From contig CATIUR010000002.1 of assembly GCA_949592205.1 (NCBI GenBank), positions 132,816,090 to 132,880,089 on the forward strand: a DNA stretch of 64,000 nucleotides, in the 5' to 3' direction. Each line of letters opens with the position of its first letter. Position 1 is the first letter of the stretch. Below, piece by piece: positions 1 through 9,771 of the stretch. The stretch is from Helichrysum umbraculigerum. Taxonomy: Eukaryota > Streptophyta > Magnoliopsida > Asterales > Asteraceae. The translations under genes were made by a program, and so were the position numbers. Under the pieces are notes generated by a model. It was not told where the DNA came from and searched no databases. It saw nothing but the letters and a program-made list of their open reading frames with translations.

Positions 1-63
1 TTTATTCATAAGATATGTGATTAAGATTTAAGATGGAACAATTATTTGTTAATGGTTAATTTG

Positions 64-104
<41 letters not shown>
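64..104 (+). repeat. Poly(A) tract, 41 A
   Basis: An uninterrupted run of 41 A. It could be the tail of a retroposed (LINE or SINE-like) sequence whose body lies upstream of the window, or a simple slippage tract. No body is recognisable on the left within the 63 visible bases. Confidence 0.9.
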
Positions 105-105
<1 letters not shown>

Positions 106-314
106 AAGATTATAGGAAACCAAATTGTGAACTATATTCATATGGCCGGTCTTGTATCATGTTAGTAGATAAAAGATTTTAGGACGAAATAGTTTCTTTC
201 AAAGAGAAGCAAAATGGTCGTTTATGATCTATGACTTCAAGATAGTGATAATGGTGTAAATATTTCAATTTCACAAACTTTCTAAAAGCGTGGAATGAGA
301 AGGAGTTATGGATG

Positions 315-471
315 CAATTTTTGACATTAAGATTTATAGTAGATTTGTACGTCCATAGGAGGAGAAACATACATGAAAGGGAATTTGGATTCATTCGCTT
401 TAAAGAACACGACAAGAATATTGGGTTTGAAAGACATCTTGAGAGATTATGGTTTTCCAATTACAAGGTAT
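315..471 (+). pseudogene. RRM-like fragment (possible LINE ORF1 remnant)
   Basis: One plus-strand frame ending at the TGA at 472 reads like the second half of an RNA-recognition motif. A segment with IVDLYVHRRRN is followed by EFGFIRFKEHD, resembling the RNP2/RNP1 spacing of plant RRM proteins and of the RRM that begins many plant LINE ORFs. The frame is closed on both sides and no other domain is visible. The reading is pattern recognition only; chance resemblance is quite possible. The nearby A tract is on the wrong side to be this fragment's own plus-strand tail. Confidence 0.25.
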
Positions 472-1004
472 GATTTAGCAGAGCATGACAGGAAGAAGGT
501 CCCAAGTCTATCCATATGACGAGAAGGAATGAATATGACGTGTCAGAAAGCATAGAGAAACTCATGGGCTTACCAAAAATCAAGGAGTTACATAGATCCG
601 GTATCTAAATGAAAGGAAACAATGAAATAGTTGAAGGGGTGTGGACAAACCTAATTTTCAAAAATGCCAAATTAGATACTAAATGACTTTGACACTCTCT
701 GGTCAATAAACCACGTTTCAATGGCATAACGAAATGCATGGCCACTTAACGATCACAGAGATGTCAAATTCTTTTTTAAAATGTATGAAGAACATTGGGT
801 GGTTGATTATCTCTATTGGATACTTTCACGATTGATAAAAGTCTGCATGAAGACAATTTGCTTTTCAGGCGCGCGCGACTTTAATAACGTGTGGACCAAT
901 ATATATTAATGGAATCAATAATGGACATCAGTGGCAAATATAGTGCCGTCCAGCTGTTTGCTTTAGGTGCGAATATTCTTAGCATTATGCTTTGATACTT
1001 CGCC

Positions 1005-1013
1005 TATATATAA
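1005..1013 (+). promoter_or_regulatory. TATA box of badnavirus promoter
   Basis: TATATATAA, conserved in every copy of the intergenic region that reaches it (also 8777-8785, and on the minus strand 48349-48357, 56148-56156 and 57869-57877). It lies about 165 bases upstream of the primer site, so transcription would start roughly 30 bases downstream, near 1035-1045. The start site is inferred, not seen. Confidence 0.7.
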
Positions 1014-1170
1014 TCTCTATGTTTGTATTGTAAGAAAATCAACCCATCACTACAACAATCACCACCACAACCATTGTAATATCTTCCGTTGCAATAATAA
1101 TATTAAGGTGTGTTTAAGTAATTAAAGTTTATACTTTGTACTTTTTACTTAAATTGGGAAAACCTGTATT

Positions 1171-1182
1171 TGGTATCAGAGC
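1171..1182 (+). promoter_or_regulatory. tRNA-Met primer binding site (viral nucleotide 1)
   Basis: TGGTATCAGAGC, the 12-base complement of the plant initiator tRNA-Met 3' end. It primes minus-strand synthesis in all caulimovirids and by convention marks the genome origin. The identical motif recurs in copy B (44631-44642), in the rearranged piece (47421-47432) and, reversed, in copy C (55979-55990). Confidence 0.93.
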
Positions 1183-1527
1183 TTGTAAACAAAGTTTTAT
1201 GAGCTCTATCATGTTCATGGAAGGCTAATCACCTTCTTGTATTCAGGATTCAAGGGAAGGTATGATCTCTATTAAGTCCATGAGAAATTTTATATCGTTT
1301 TATATTTAGTAAAATTTTTCCTAGTAAACTTCCTTTGAAAAACAAATTGAAATTCTAAAAATGTTTTAAAATATTTGTTTTGGCAAAAGAATTTCGAGTA
1401 GTACCCAGGAAATAAAGGGGAATCCAGTAATGTGAGTCAAAATATGTTTTCAAAACTAATAGGAATTTATCAGTTTTCTAAGTAAAAGGAAATTGAAACA
1501 TGTGAAAAAGTTTTCTACTTATAATCT

Positions 1528-1992
1528 ATGAGCAATAGATTTGAACAATCCATCTTGGACTGGTATGATCATTCCCGAACTGCAAATCTTGAATACATTA
1601 ATTTTCCTAAAAAAGCAAAAATCACAAATAGCGATTTAGAACATAATATTTCTGTTATATATGATCGTCTTTTATTATTGTCAAAAGTATCTCTAAAGAA
1701 TTTTCATCAAATTGAAAAAACACAAAAAGAATTGTTAGAAAAGTTAGAATCCTGCAACGAATTATATAACAAAAACCATAAAGAAAATACCAAAAACCTT
1801 AGACAAATATCTCAAGAAATCCAAGAATCGAAACCTCCTACGAAGAAACAGGTCCAAGAACTTGTTCTTGAAATTGCTGAACAACCAAAGCTGGTCGAAC
1901 AACAAGCCCTCAGGCTTAGTGAAGATCTCAATCAAAAGGTTAAGAAGGTTGAATATCTCATTGAAGAGGTAAAAACCTTGATCATTTCATGA
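1528..1992 (+). CDS. Badnavirus ORF1 protein, copy A (intact)
   Basis: 154-residue protein matching badnavirus ORF1 in size and position; the family is virion-associated and of uncertain function. The N-terminus, with SILDWYDHSRT, is followed from about residue 45 by a long charged helical stretch rich in K, E, Q and L, likely coiled coil. The ATG at 1528 is the first after the leader and is conserved in copies B and C. The TGA stop overlaps the ORF2 start as ATGA, the family's usual arrangement for leaky scanning from one polycistronic RNA. No lesion is visible in this copy. It differs from copies B and C by scattered substitutions only. Confidence 0.88.
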   Translation: MSNRFEQSILDWYDHSRTANLEYINFPKKAKITNSDLEHNISVIYDRLLLLSKVSLKNFHQIEKTQKELLEKLESCNELYNKNHKENTKNLRQISQEIQESKPPTKKQVQELVLEIAEQPKLVEQQALRLSEDLNQKVKKVEYLIEEVKTLIIS

Positions 1993-2402
1993 GCATAGCA
2001 ACTGCTCGAATAAACCTGGAATATCAAGAAGCAGTTCAAGCAACCGAGTATACAGAGTCACCTGCAGTTGGCTTTGCAATACCTGCAGACTACAAGGGAG
2101 GAGTAGCTGGTAGTAATTCTGCTATTATCAAGCAAAATAATACTATTATTTATTTGCTCACTAAACAAAGCCAAAAGCTCACTGAACTTGAAGAGAAGTG
2201 TGAAAAGATCAGTCAGAACCTTAAGGAAATAGGGAAAAGAGAACAACTTCCAATTGATTTAGAAAATTCAATCTCTAGTCTTTCCAAGAAGCTTGACTCT
2301 CAAACACTTGGAACAAAAGTAACAAGCGCATCTGAAGGTCCTATTTATTTCTACAAAGATCCCAAAAGGATTTTTGAAGAAGAACGAAAGAAGTCAAAAT
2401 GA
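1989..2402 (+). CDS. Badnavirus ORF2 protein, copy A (intact)
   Basis: 137-residue protein at the position of badnavirus ORF2, a virion-associated nucleic-acid-binding protein. The N-terminal third contains the segment ESPAVGFAIP. The middle is a leucine-rich helix with heptad character (about residues 50-95), and the C-terminus is basic (DPKRIFEEERKKSK). The ATG lies in the ATGA overlap with ORF1, and its own TGA overlaps the ORF3 ATG in the same way at 2399-2402. This double ATGA coupling supports the start choices. The frame is intact here and in copies B and C. Confidence 0.87.
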   Translation: MSIATARINLEYQEAVQATEYTESPAVGFAIPADYKGGVAGSNSAIIKQNNTIIYLLTKQSQKLTELEEKCEKISQNLKEIGKREQLPIDLENSISSLSKKLDSQTLGTKVTSASEGPIYFYKDPKRIFEEERKKSK

Positions 2403-3340
2403 GAAAACCAGAAGTTTTAGGCGGAACAAGTAGGATTGATGAATTACCTACTCAAGAAGACCAGATTCGAGATTACAATCAAATCCAGAGAGCAAGATTT
2501 GTTGCTAATCGAACGTTTAATCGAAGAAATTACAACAGAAGCCTTGAATCAAGAATAAATCCAGATCAACAACTGGACTTATCAAGACAAAGACGAGCAA
2601 GACTAGTACCTGCAGAAGTGTTGTATCAAGCACAACAAAGTACAACAAGACATAGTGTTTATCAACACTATTCTGAGCAAAGAATCAGATGTGTAGATGG
2701 TGATCAAAATTATTTGCAACTCTGTAACGAGAGGAGCCACAGAGAATTAAGAACAGTTGGTTATGAGCATATCCATAATGGGCTCATTATGATTCGAATA
2801 CATGCTCTACACAGAAGAGAAGCAGGCACAAACGCGTTAGTTGTTCTTAGGGATACACGCTGGAATGATGATAGACAGATCATAGGAACAATGGAAATTG
2901 ATTTGTCTACTGGAACGCAACTTGTTTACATGGCACCAGACATGATAACAAGTATTAATGATTTCTATAATCACATAGAAATTGCTGTACAAACTCATGG
3001 GTATGAAGGTTGGAAAGGAGGGGAGAGCAACCTCCTTATTACAAGAGCTATGATTGGAAGACTAACCAACACCAGCTATGTTGGTTTCAGATACAACGTA
3101 CAACATGTTGCAGATTACTTAGCATCCAACGATGTTATAGCAATACCAGGTTACAAAGTAAGTACAGTTGAATTGGAAGGAAAAAGCTGGCATCTCAAGC
3201 CAACCACATCAAACGCTATAAGAGTCCCTAGTAGAGTTGCTGTATCTAATAGGCTGGATGGATCTATTAGCCTGCGATTCAATTCATATCGAGAAAGGCC
3301 AAATAATGCAGCGCGTTACTCGGTACAGAGAGATACCTGA
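2399..3340 (+). pseudogene. ORF3 polyprotein, movement-protein part, copy A
   Basis: First 313 codons of ORF3. An Arg-rich N-terminal region is followed by the badnavirus movement-protein domain (roughly residues 110-290) with the conserved segment GESNLLITRAMIGRLTNT. The protein family forms tubules at plasmodesmata for cell-to-cell spread. The start is set by the ATGA overlap with ORF2. Compared with copies C and E, a small deletion near 3325 shifts the frame, so this piece ends at 3340 while the coat-protein part continues in another frame. In an intact virus this would be one continuous polyprotein processed by the viral protease. Confidence 0.85.
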
Positions 3341-4511
3341 ATATGATGATGAAGAGGAATTGATAAACATTTGCATACAAAGTGATCATAATCCTTTTGA
3401 TCAATTTTATAACTGCAATTCCTGCTTAGAAGAAGAAAGAAGAATAAAACAGGAACCTCTTAATCGTATAAAACCATCACCAAAGTCTCGCCCAAGAATC
3501 AAAAGCACCTGGTCTACCCTAGGAGAACCATCGGGAAAATTTGACTACTATGTACATTATGGAGTAGTCAATCCAATAACCCCGATTGAAGAAGTTATAT
3601 GTACTGGCTGGGGAGAAGAATTTGAAGATGAGAATCAAACTCCAACAAAAATTTTAGTCGAAGGATCTGAAGATATTATTCAAAATAATCCAAATGAATA
3701 TTTTGAATATCTTCAAGATTTCACAACAGCTGTCACACAAGAAGAATGGATAAATCCATTCTCTCAGACGCATGGTGGGAAGGAAGAATCAATTTTTACA
3801 GCATCAGAAAGTAGTCCAGATCCAGAAGCAGAAGCAGAGTTTGATTACCCAAAGTTAAGACAACTTGAAGAGGTAGTTAGAAAGCAAGAACAGGAACAAT
3901 ATATTTTTCCTACCACCTCTTACATGCCACCTGAGGACTCTGGTATGGGACCAGCAGTCTATCCACCAGCAACCGGTACAAGTAATCTCAACCATCCACA
4001 GCATCAGGTACCTTTTCGTATCAAGAAAAAAGAAGATTTCGGTAGCACTTACTACCCTCAGAATTGGAGTTTACCACCAGCATATGCAGGAGTTGGGGCA
4101 ATGCTTGTTCTACCAATCAACATTGGTACATGGATAGATGTTATTCAGAGATGGGAATCAATAACCATTAACAAACTCAATGAGCAAACCTGGACCAATA
4201 ATAAAGCAAAGCTTTTATATGTTGAGAATCTCCTTGGAGAAAATGAAAAACGAATGTGGCAGCAATGGAGAACGGCATACCCTGAAGAATATGAGCGCCT
4301 AATAGCTATTTCAGATGATCCTCAGAACATCACCTCTCAAGTCAGAAGAATAATTCTCCTTGAAGACCCATATCAGGGATCAACATATGAACAAGATGAG
4401 GCGTACAGGAATTTACAAAGGTTAACTTGTGAAAACACAAAGGATCTCTGGCATTTTCTGAATGATTTCAGAAATCTGGCTTCAAAATCAGGAAGGCTGT
4501 ATTTTCCTTAG
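3341..4511 (+). pseudogene. ORF3 polyprotein, coat-protein part, copy A
   Basis: Continuation of ORF3 in the second frame; the open frame reaches back to 3237 but is viral from about 3330. An acidic linker (DDEEELINICIQSDHNPF in the other copies) is followed by a Cys-containing patch and, from about 4060, the badnavirus coat-protein core with RWESITINKLNEQTW and MWQQWRTAYPEEYERL. The frame stops at a TAG at 4509-4511 where copies B and E have CAG, so the coat protein is truncated. Copy C carries the same TAG at 52640. Two further stops, at 4767 and 4803, lie before the zinc finger. Confidence 0.83.
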
Positions 4512-4841
4512 ACAACAGAGCAATTATTCACAAAGCTCCCTTTATCTCTCTCAAAAGAAATAGAACAAGCTTTCAAAGAAAGGTACCCAGGGTTACAATC
4601 TGCTGTTCTACCTGCAATTCATTTTATATACTCTTTTACCAAGGAGATGTGTATAAAAGCAGCACTTCAGAAGGAGCTAAGGGACTTATCGATTTGTTCA
4701 ACAATACCAATACCTGGATATTATAAATCAAACAAAAGGTATGGTATTAGAAAGTCCAAAAGCTATTAAGGAAAGCCTCATGGGTCACATGTAAAGGTAT
4801 TTTAAAAAAAGTATCAATTTGATAGAGGCAAAGTAAAGAAG

Positions 4842-6908
4842 TGTAAGTGTTTTATTTGCAGAATGGAAGGACACTTTGCTCGTGATTGCAGAAACAAGAA
4901 AGGAGATCTTAAAAGAACCGCTATAATTCAGGAACTTGATCTTCCTGAAGATTGGGATATTGTATCTGCGGACAATGATGATTCAAGTGTCTGCAGCATA
5001 TCTGAAGGAGAGCAAGGAATGACTACCCAGAATATAGAAACATCGGTGGAAGAATTTCCACATCAAGAAAGTATCTTCATGATGTATCAACATGGGTATC
5101 ATGATGAAAGTGAAAGTGATGAAAATGAAGAAGTGGTCACTAATAAACAATATATCCATGAACAAACAGGATATATGTTTCATATAAGTGATCCCATTGT
5201 ACAAATTCCGAAAATTGAGCAAGGTGCAGGATCATGGAGGCCGGAGGTAAAATTAACCGAAGAAATGAAGAACTGTCAACATAGTTGGCAAGATAATGAG
5301 TTGACAAGTTATGTGTTCAGTCATTTTTGCAAAATCAGAACAACAGATATGTCAAGAACTCATTGCACAAATTGCAAGTTAACTGCATGTGCCCTGTGTT
5401 CACCATACTATGTCAACATAACAATCATAGTAAAAAGACCAGATGATGAGCAGAAGTCAGAAACAAAGCTTAACAATCCTCAGGAAACCGCTAGTAATGC
5501 AGAAAAAGATTGGGAAATAAAGTATCTAAAGGAAATGATACTTCAGAAGCAAAAAGAATGGGAACAGATGATTAAAGATCAAGCCATGGAGCATTACAAA
5601 AGGCAAGAGGAAGAAAAAGTTTTTGAGCTCGAGAAAGAAAAAGGTCAAGAGAACTTGAAGCAGATGGTAATAGGATTGGAAGAATCTGTGAAAAGTTTAA
5701 AAAGAAGCAAAGAACAAACAGATTACCAGACATCACTATTACTAGAACATACTCGCAAAGAGTATGAACGAAGAATCTTGTCTATACAACAACAACAGAT
5801 GGACAAGAAAGAGGAAGCATACAAGCTAAGAATTGCTCAATTGGAAAAAGAAATTGAAAGACTTGTTGTTGAAAAAGGGCAATTCTCTGAAGAAGGAAAG
5901 TATTCTATATATAGTACTCAAGATTTTCCTAATCTTGAAGAAACGATGAAAGTTGTAACAGAAGAACTTCCCACTGTAGAAGAATTAGCTGGAGCTGTAA
6001 TTGAATCAGAACATTTCAAAAACAGTTCGCATCAGCCAGCAGTTCCCAAAAAGGTGATAATAAATAGGCTTTATTACCTGGTGGTTGAATTTGAAATACC
6101 AGGAATAAAGAATTTCAGTGTTAGAGCAATACTTGACATGGGAGCAACAACATGCTGCATCAACAAAAAGGTAATTCCAGAAGAAGCATTGGAAAAGCTG
6201 AGCTACACAGTTTATTTCAATGGCTTAAATTCAAGACAACCAATAAACCTCAGAGTGAAGAAAGGGGTATTTTATATTGGGGAAAATAAATTCCAAATTC
6301 CCTTTATATATGCCCTTGATATGAATGACAGTGATGGTATCCAGATGTTGCTAGGGTGTAATTTCATAAGAGCTATGAAAGGAGGACTCAGGATTGAAGG
6401 AAATGAAGTCACACTCTACAAAAAGTTAACCAAGATTAACACTACTCCAGCAGCAGAGATTGTCTGTAAAGCAATCCCTCAACTTGACATGGACGAAGAA
6501 GAATATTATTCAATCAATGAGATAGTGTTTTTCTCAGAGGAAGTAAAGCAATTTCAAAAAGAGCTTCAGCCAGTAATCCAGAAGTTGAAAGAGCAAGGTT
6601 ATATTGGTGAAGAACCATTAAAGCACTGGAGAAAGAATGGTAAATTATGTGAATTGGAAATCATAAATCCAGATGTCACAATCCAGGATCAACCGCTTAA
6701 GCATGTAACTCCAGCTATGGAAGAATCCTTTAAGAAGCATGTCGATACACTTCTCAAATTGGGATTTATTCGACCATGCAAAAGTCGCCATAGAACAATG
6801 GCAATGATTGTTCAATCAGGAACATCGGTTGATCCAAAAACTGGTAAAGAAATTCGTGGAAAAGAAAGAATGGTCTTTAACTATAAGACACTCAATGACA
6901 ATACCTGA
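4842..6908 (+). pseudogene. ORF3 polyprotein: zinc finger, Cys cluster, coiled coil, protease and RT start, copy A
   Basis: Open from the zinc finger to the reverse-transcriptase start. In order: a CX2CX4HX4C knuckle at 4848-4890 (CFICRMEGHFARDC); an acidic segment; the second Cys-rich cluster at about 5330-5400 (CKIRTTDMSRTHCTNC), a feature that distinguishes badnaviruses; a long coiled coil (about 5500-5870); an aspartic protease at about 6120-6400; and the first RT motifs. The protease active-site triad reads DMG at 6135-6143 instead of DTG (copies C and E keep DTG), so this protease is probably dead. The frame ends at 6906-6908, where a 16-base deletion relative to copy B removes RT sequence. 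Confidence 0.85.
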
Positions 6909-7980
6909 TCCCAGGTATAAATACTATCCTTAAAAGGGTTGGGAATGCAAAAATCTTTTCTAAGTTTGATCTGAAGTAAGGATTTCATCAAGTGGCCATG
7001 GCCGAAGAATCTATTCCATGGACCGCATTCGTAGTCCCAGGAGGACTATATGAATGGCTAGTTATGCCATTCGGGCTTAAAAATGCACCATCAGTTTTTC
7101 AAAGAAAAATGGATAAGTGTTTTAAAGGGACAGAAAGCTTCATTGCAGTATATATTGATGATATATTGGTTTTTTCAGAAAATATACATGACCATAAGAA
7201 ACATTTAAAGGAGATGTTACAAAAATGCAAAGATAATGGTCTTATATTATCTGAAAACAAAATGAAGATTGCTACAGGAAAAAATGATTTTTTGGGAGCA
7301 ACAATTGGTGAAGGGAAATTGAAACTTCAAGAGCATATCATCAAGAAAATTGTTGATTTTGATGAAACAAAACTTAAAACAAAAGCAGGGCTTAGATCTT
7401 TCTTAGGAATTCTCAATTATGCAAGACCATATATTCCTAAGTTAGAAATTCTTCTGGGACCATTATATCAAAAAACAAGTGCTCATGGTAATAAAAGGCT
7501 TAAAAGCAATGATTACAAGATAATCAGAGAAATCAAGGAAAAGGTCCAAGCATTGCCGGATCTCGAAATTGCACCAGAAGATTCCTATGTAGTGCTTGAA
7601 ACAGATGGATGCATGGAAGGATGGGAAGGCGTATGTAAATGGAAAAAGAATAAATGAGACTCTAAGGTGACAGAAAGAGTTTGTGCATATACCAGTGGAA
7701 AGTTTGATAACTTCCAATCCATTGATGCTGAAATCAACGCATGTATTAATACATTGGAAAAGCTCAAAATTCATTACCTGGACAAGAAGGAAATAACCCT
7801 AAGAACAGACTATCAAGCTATTATTAGTTTTTACAATAAAACTAATAGTAATAAATCATCAAGGGTTAGATGGCTTAAATTCATGGATGCTTTAACAGGA
7901 ACAGGTGTAAAAATCAATATTGAACATATTGATGGCAAGAATAATACTCTTGCAGACACCTTATCCAGGCTTGCTAACAT

Positions 7981-8481
7981 TTGTGTTGCAGAATGTACAG
8001 ATATGGAAGTAGCAGCCAAGGTATCAATTATCCAGGAAGCCATCATGGAGATAGGGAAGAAAGGAAGGTTGCTGAATATTGCCTCGACTCATACAAACGA
8101 CAACTTGCAGAAATATTACCAGAAGATTTCACTCCTCTCCCAAAAATTTTTAGGAGAATAGTGGAATATACTGAACCAGGTGAATAATACAAGCGAGTGC
8201 AACAAGAAGCCAACACTACACCAATCCTCATGGACTCGGCTAGCTCACTACAACATGTGGCAAGACAATTGGAACTCGGAGCAGCAAGAGATGCAGTCAA
8301 AGCAATGCAACATTTACAGGCCATTATCCAGTACAAGGCCCAAATTTGCAAAGGAAAGTCCACCAAAGATAATTATTGGACTGACCAATGGCCCAATGTT
8401 CAGGCCCAAAACAGAGAAACACGAAGAATCTTGTTGGACTTGGAGACCCTTTCCCAACAACTTGGAAAAGAAATCATCTGA
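7981..8481 (+). pseudogene. Overlapping frame at the ORF3 3' end, copy A
   Basis: A second plus-strand frame, different from the polyprotein frame, is open over 7981-8481 except for one TAA at 8185-8187 (the other copies read GAA). The product would be about 166 residues, with a helix-rich second half (ARQLELGAARDAVKAM) and a C-terminus near TLSQQLGKEII. The same frame is open in copies B (43669-44160), C (within 48653-49924) and E (58173-58673). Some badnaviruses carry extra ORFs overlapping the ORF3 end, but I recognise no specific homologue. It could be an accessory gene or the true ORF3 C-terminus reached by frameshifting. Confidence 0.5.
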
Positions 8482-8520
8482 AGCCCAACTTCTAGAAAAT
8501 GACATCACTAATCTAGAAGA

Positions 8521-8538
8521 TGACGCAACTAAACGTCA
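8521..8538 (+). promoter_or_regulatory. as-1-like paired TGACG motif
   Basis: TGACGCAACTAAACGTCA holds two TGACG half-sites in inverted orientation, about 250 bases upstream of the TATA box at 8777. Paired TGACG sites (as-1) bind TGA-type bZIP factors in several caulimovirid promoters. The motif lies inside the polyprotein tail. It is kept in copies C (48596-48613, minus) and E (58116-58133, minus) and altered in copy B. Function is inferred from motif and position only. Confidence 0.4.
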
Positions 8539-8656
8539 GATTTACAAGTGGGAGATGTCATTTCCTTTTTGTGAGTGGGATAGTGGGACAACGATTTTCA
8601 CGATTGATAAAATTCTGCATGAAGACAATTTGCTTTTCAGGCGTGCGCGACTTTAA

Positions 8657-8887
8657 TAATGTGTGGATCAATGTATATTAATGGAATCAATAATGGACAT
8701 CAGTGGCAAATATAGTGCCGTCCAGCTGTTTGCTTTAGGTGCGAATATTCTTAGCATTATGCTTTGATACTTCGCCTATATATAATCTCTATGTTTGTAT
8801 TGTAAGAAAAAAAACCCATCACTACAACAATCACCACCACAACCATTGTAATATCTTCCGTTGCAATAATAATATTAAGGTTTGTTC
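8657..8887 (+). promoter_or_regulatory. Badnavirus intergenic region, right copy of A
   Basis: Repeat of the region at the left end of copy A, with its TATA box at 8777-8785. It stops about 110 bases past the TATA box, before the primer site, and joins minus-strand DNA of another pararetrovirus. The last bases before the join match the right end of copy C with one mismatch. Confidence 0.8.
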
Positions 8888-9567
8888 TATTTTTTCTAAC
8901 CTATTATTCAAACTTTCTTCCCATGTTTGTATCTTTTTTACTATATTTCCTAGACTTCTTTGCATTATATTCATATTTTCTTCCATTCTATCTAACCTAT
9001 TTTCAATTTTTTCTTGAAACCTATCTAATTGTTTATATATCTCATTTATTTCATCATCTTTATTTTCTCTTTCTATTGGTTTAATAACCTTATATTTTTG
9101 TTCTTTTTGTAGTCTATCTAGCTAGTCTTTCATTATTATTTTCTATTGTTATACTAGGCTTATCTTTTATTAGAAAATATCTAGCTTCTTCTAGTTCAAT
9201 AAATTCTCTATTTTCTGACGTAGTTATTATCTTATATGTTCCTGACATAAACTTTTTGTATTTTTGTTTCATTATCTGTTCCTTATCTAGCATTTTCAAT
9301 TTGTTCTATTTCCTTTTTTCTAGTGTAGTAAGTTGTTATAGTTTTTCCTATTACAAAGTTAGGTATATTTTGAGAGTATATATTTTTTACTTCTTTTTGG
9401 GAAATTTCATATTTATCATCTTCTGGTTTTAATTCTTCATTAATATGTATTACTTTTGTTGCTATTCTTGTTTCCGATTTTTATGTTATACTTTCTATAT
9501 TACTATTTATGATAAAGATGTTTTTATTTATTGTTGCTAATATCGATGTTATTGTCTCTGATTCCAT
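8888..9567 (-). pseudogene. Second virus: first large ORF, N-terminal fragment
   Basis: On the minus strand an ATG at 9567-9565 follows directly on the stop of the upstream small ORF. The frame encodes an N-terminal region, with ETRIATKVIHINEELKPEDD, broken by at least one stop near 9480 and by later frameshifts; a piece at 9299-9114 stays open. Toward 8900 one frame becomes a charged heptad-like segment, probably coiled coil. Position suggests the movement- or coat-protein polyprotein of a caulimovirid, but no diagnostic motif is visible. The rest of the gene is cut off at the junction with copy A. Confidence 0.45.
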
Positions 9568-9771
9568 TTAATCACTTAAACAGTTACTTTCGTATAATAG
9601 TCTATTATGACTAGCATATTCTTGTTTTTTATCTTTAAATGTTAATTTTTTGTACCTTATTCTCATTATTTTGGATAATTTCTTCATACAATAAATAATT
9701 ATTTCATTTCCACGATTCATGATTTTATGAAATAGGTCATTCTTACTATCACCATGATAATTTATAATCAC
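9568..9771 (-). CDS. Second virus: small ORF after the origin, unknown
   Basis: 67-codon minus-strand frame ending immediately before the next ORF (stop and ATG nearly contiguous at 9570-9565), an arrangement typical of polycistronic caulimovirid RNA. It is basic, with KIMRIRYKKLTFKDKKQEYA, and has no recognised domain. The visible ATG may not be the true start, because the frame upstream is degenerate. It could be a first small viral ORF or the tail of a broken longer one. Confidence 0.35.
   Translation of the reverse strand: MIINYHGDSKNDLFHKIMNRGNEIIIYCMKKLSKIMRIRYKKLTFKDKKQEYASHNRLLYESNCLSD

Larger units (their letters stand above)
1..825. other. Unassigned AT-rich flanking DNA
   Basis: I recognise no intact gene here. 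The stretch holds a 41-base A tract at 64-104 and a short RRM-like reading frame (separate entry). Otherwise it is low-complexity AT-rich sequence with stops in all frames. It ends where badnavirus intergenic DNA begins, at about 826. It could be host DNA flanking the viral insertion or an older decayed retroelement. No target-site duplication around copy A was found, which fits non-integrase capture of pararetrovirus DNA. Confidence 0.5.
826..1527 (+). promoter_or_regulatory. Badnavirus intergenic region, left copy (promoter and leader)
   Basis: Non-coding region ahead of ORF1. It contains a TATA box at 1005-1013 and the tRNA-Met primer site at 1171-1182, then an A+T-rich leader with short open frames up to the ORF1 ATG at 1528. 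In badnaviruses this region drives the greater-than-genome-length pregenomic RNA, and the leader is bypassed by ribosome shunting. The same region recurs at 8657-8887, 44345-44987, 47369-47777, 48248-48477, 55634-56337 and 57721-57997, which fixes its limits. Confidence 0.88.
6909..8656 (+). pseudogene. ORF3 polyprotein: reverse transcriptase, RNase H and C-terminus, copy A
   Basis: RT and RNase H in the frame that runs 6992-7657, 7667-8161 and 8180-8656. The palm motif YIDDILVF has its catalytic YIDD at 7151-7162, and the thumb/connection follows. RNase H begins near 7585 (LETDGCMEGWEGVC) and ends with the LADTLSRL segment near 7960. Breaks: a TAA near 6978, a TGA at 7655-7657 and a TAG at 8159-8161. 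Beyond RNase H about 220 codons remain in frame, ending at the TAA at 8654-8656. That tail is overlapped by a second open frame (next entry), and which frame is translated is unclear. Confidence 0.83.
826..8887 (+). mobile_element. Endogenous badnavirus copy A (just over one genome)
   Basis: Integrated Badnavirus-type pararetrovirus DNA. It starts in the viral intergenic region, passes through ORF1, ORF2 and the ORF3 polyprotein, and re-enters the same intergenic region, so about 290 bases are repeated at the two ends. The TATA boxes at 1005 and 8777 lie 7,772 bases apart, giving the unit length, within the known badnavirus range. ORF3 is disabled by several frameshifts, small deletions and nonsense codons. 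Badnaviruses have no integrase and the ends show no target duplication. The right end abuts a different pararetrovirus in opposite orientation. Confidence 0.93.

Noticed and set aside
179..460. 93-codon minus-strand frame near the left edge
   Set aside because: It has no recognisable motif. The opposite strand has a weak RRM-like reading that accounts better for the region.
1171..1182. tRNA-Met gene fragments at the TGGTATCAGAGC sites
   Set aside because: Only the 12-base primer complement is present. There is no cloverleaf, so these are primer binding sites, not tRNA genes.
8043..8508. Antisense open frames opposite the ORF3 3' end (also 43731-44054, 48626-49046, 58146-58823)
   Set aside because: They mirror the two open plus-sense frames, recur in every copy at the same place and have no start context, promoter or recognisable domain.
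826..8887. A potentially activatable complete provirus
   Set aside because: The more-than-unit length structure would allow release in principle, but ORF3 has multiple stops, frameshifts and deletions here, and no copy in the window has an intact polyprotein.
826..8887. Target-site duplication around badnavirus copy A
   Set aside because: No matching direct repeat was found at the two ends. The right end joins another virus, and badnaviruses lack integrase.
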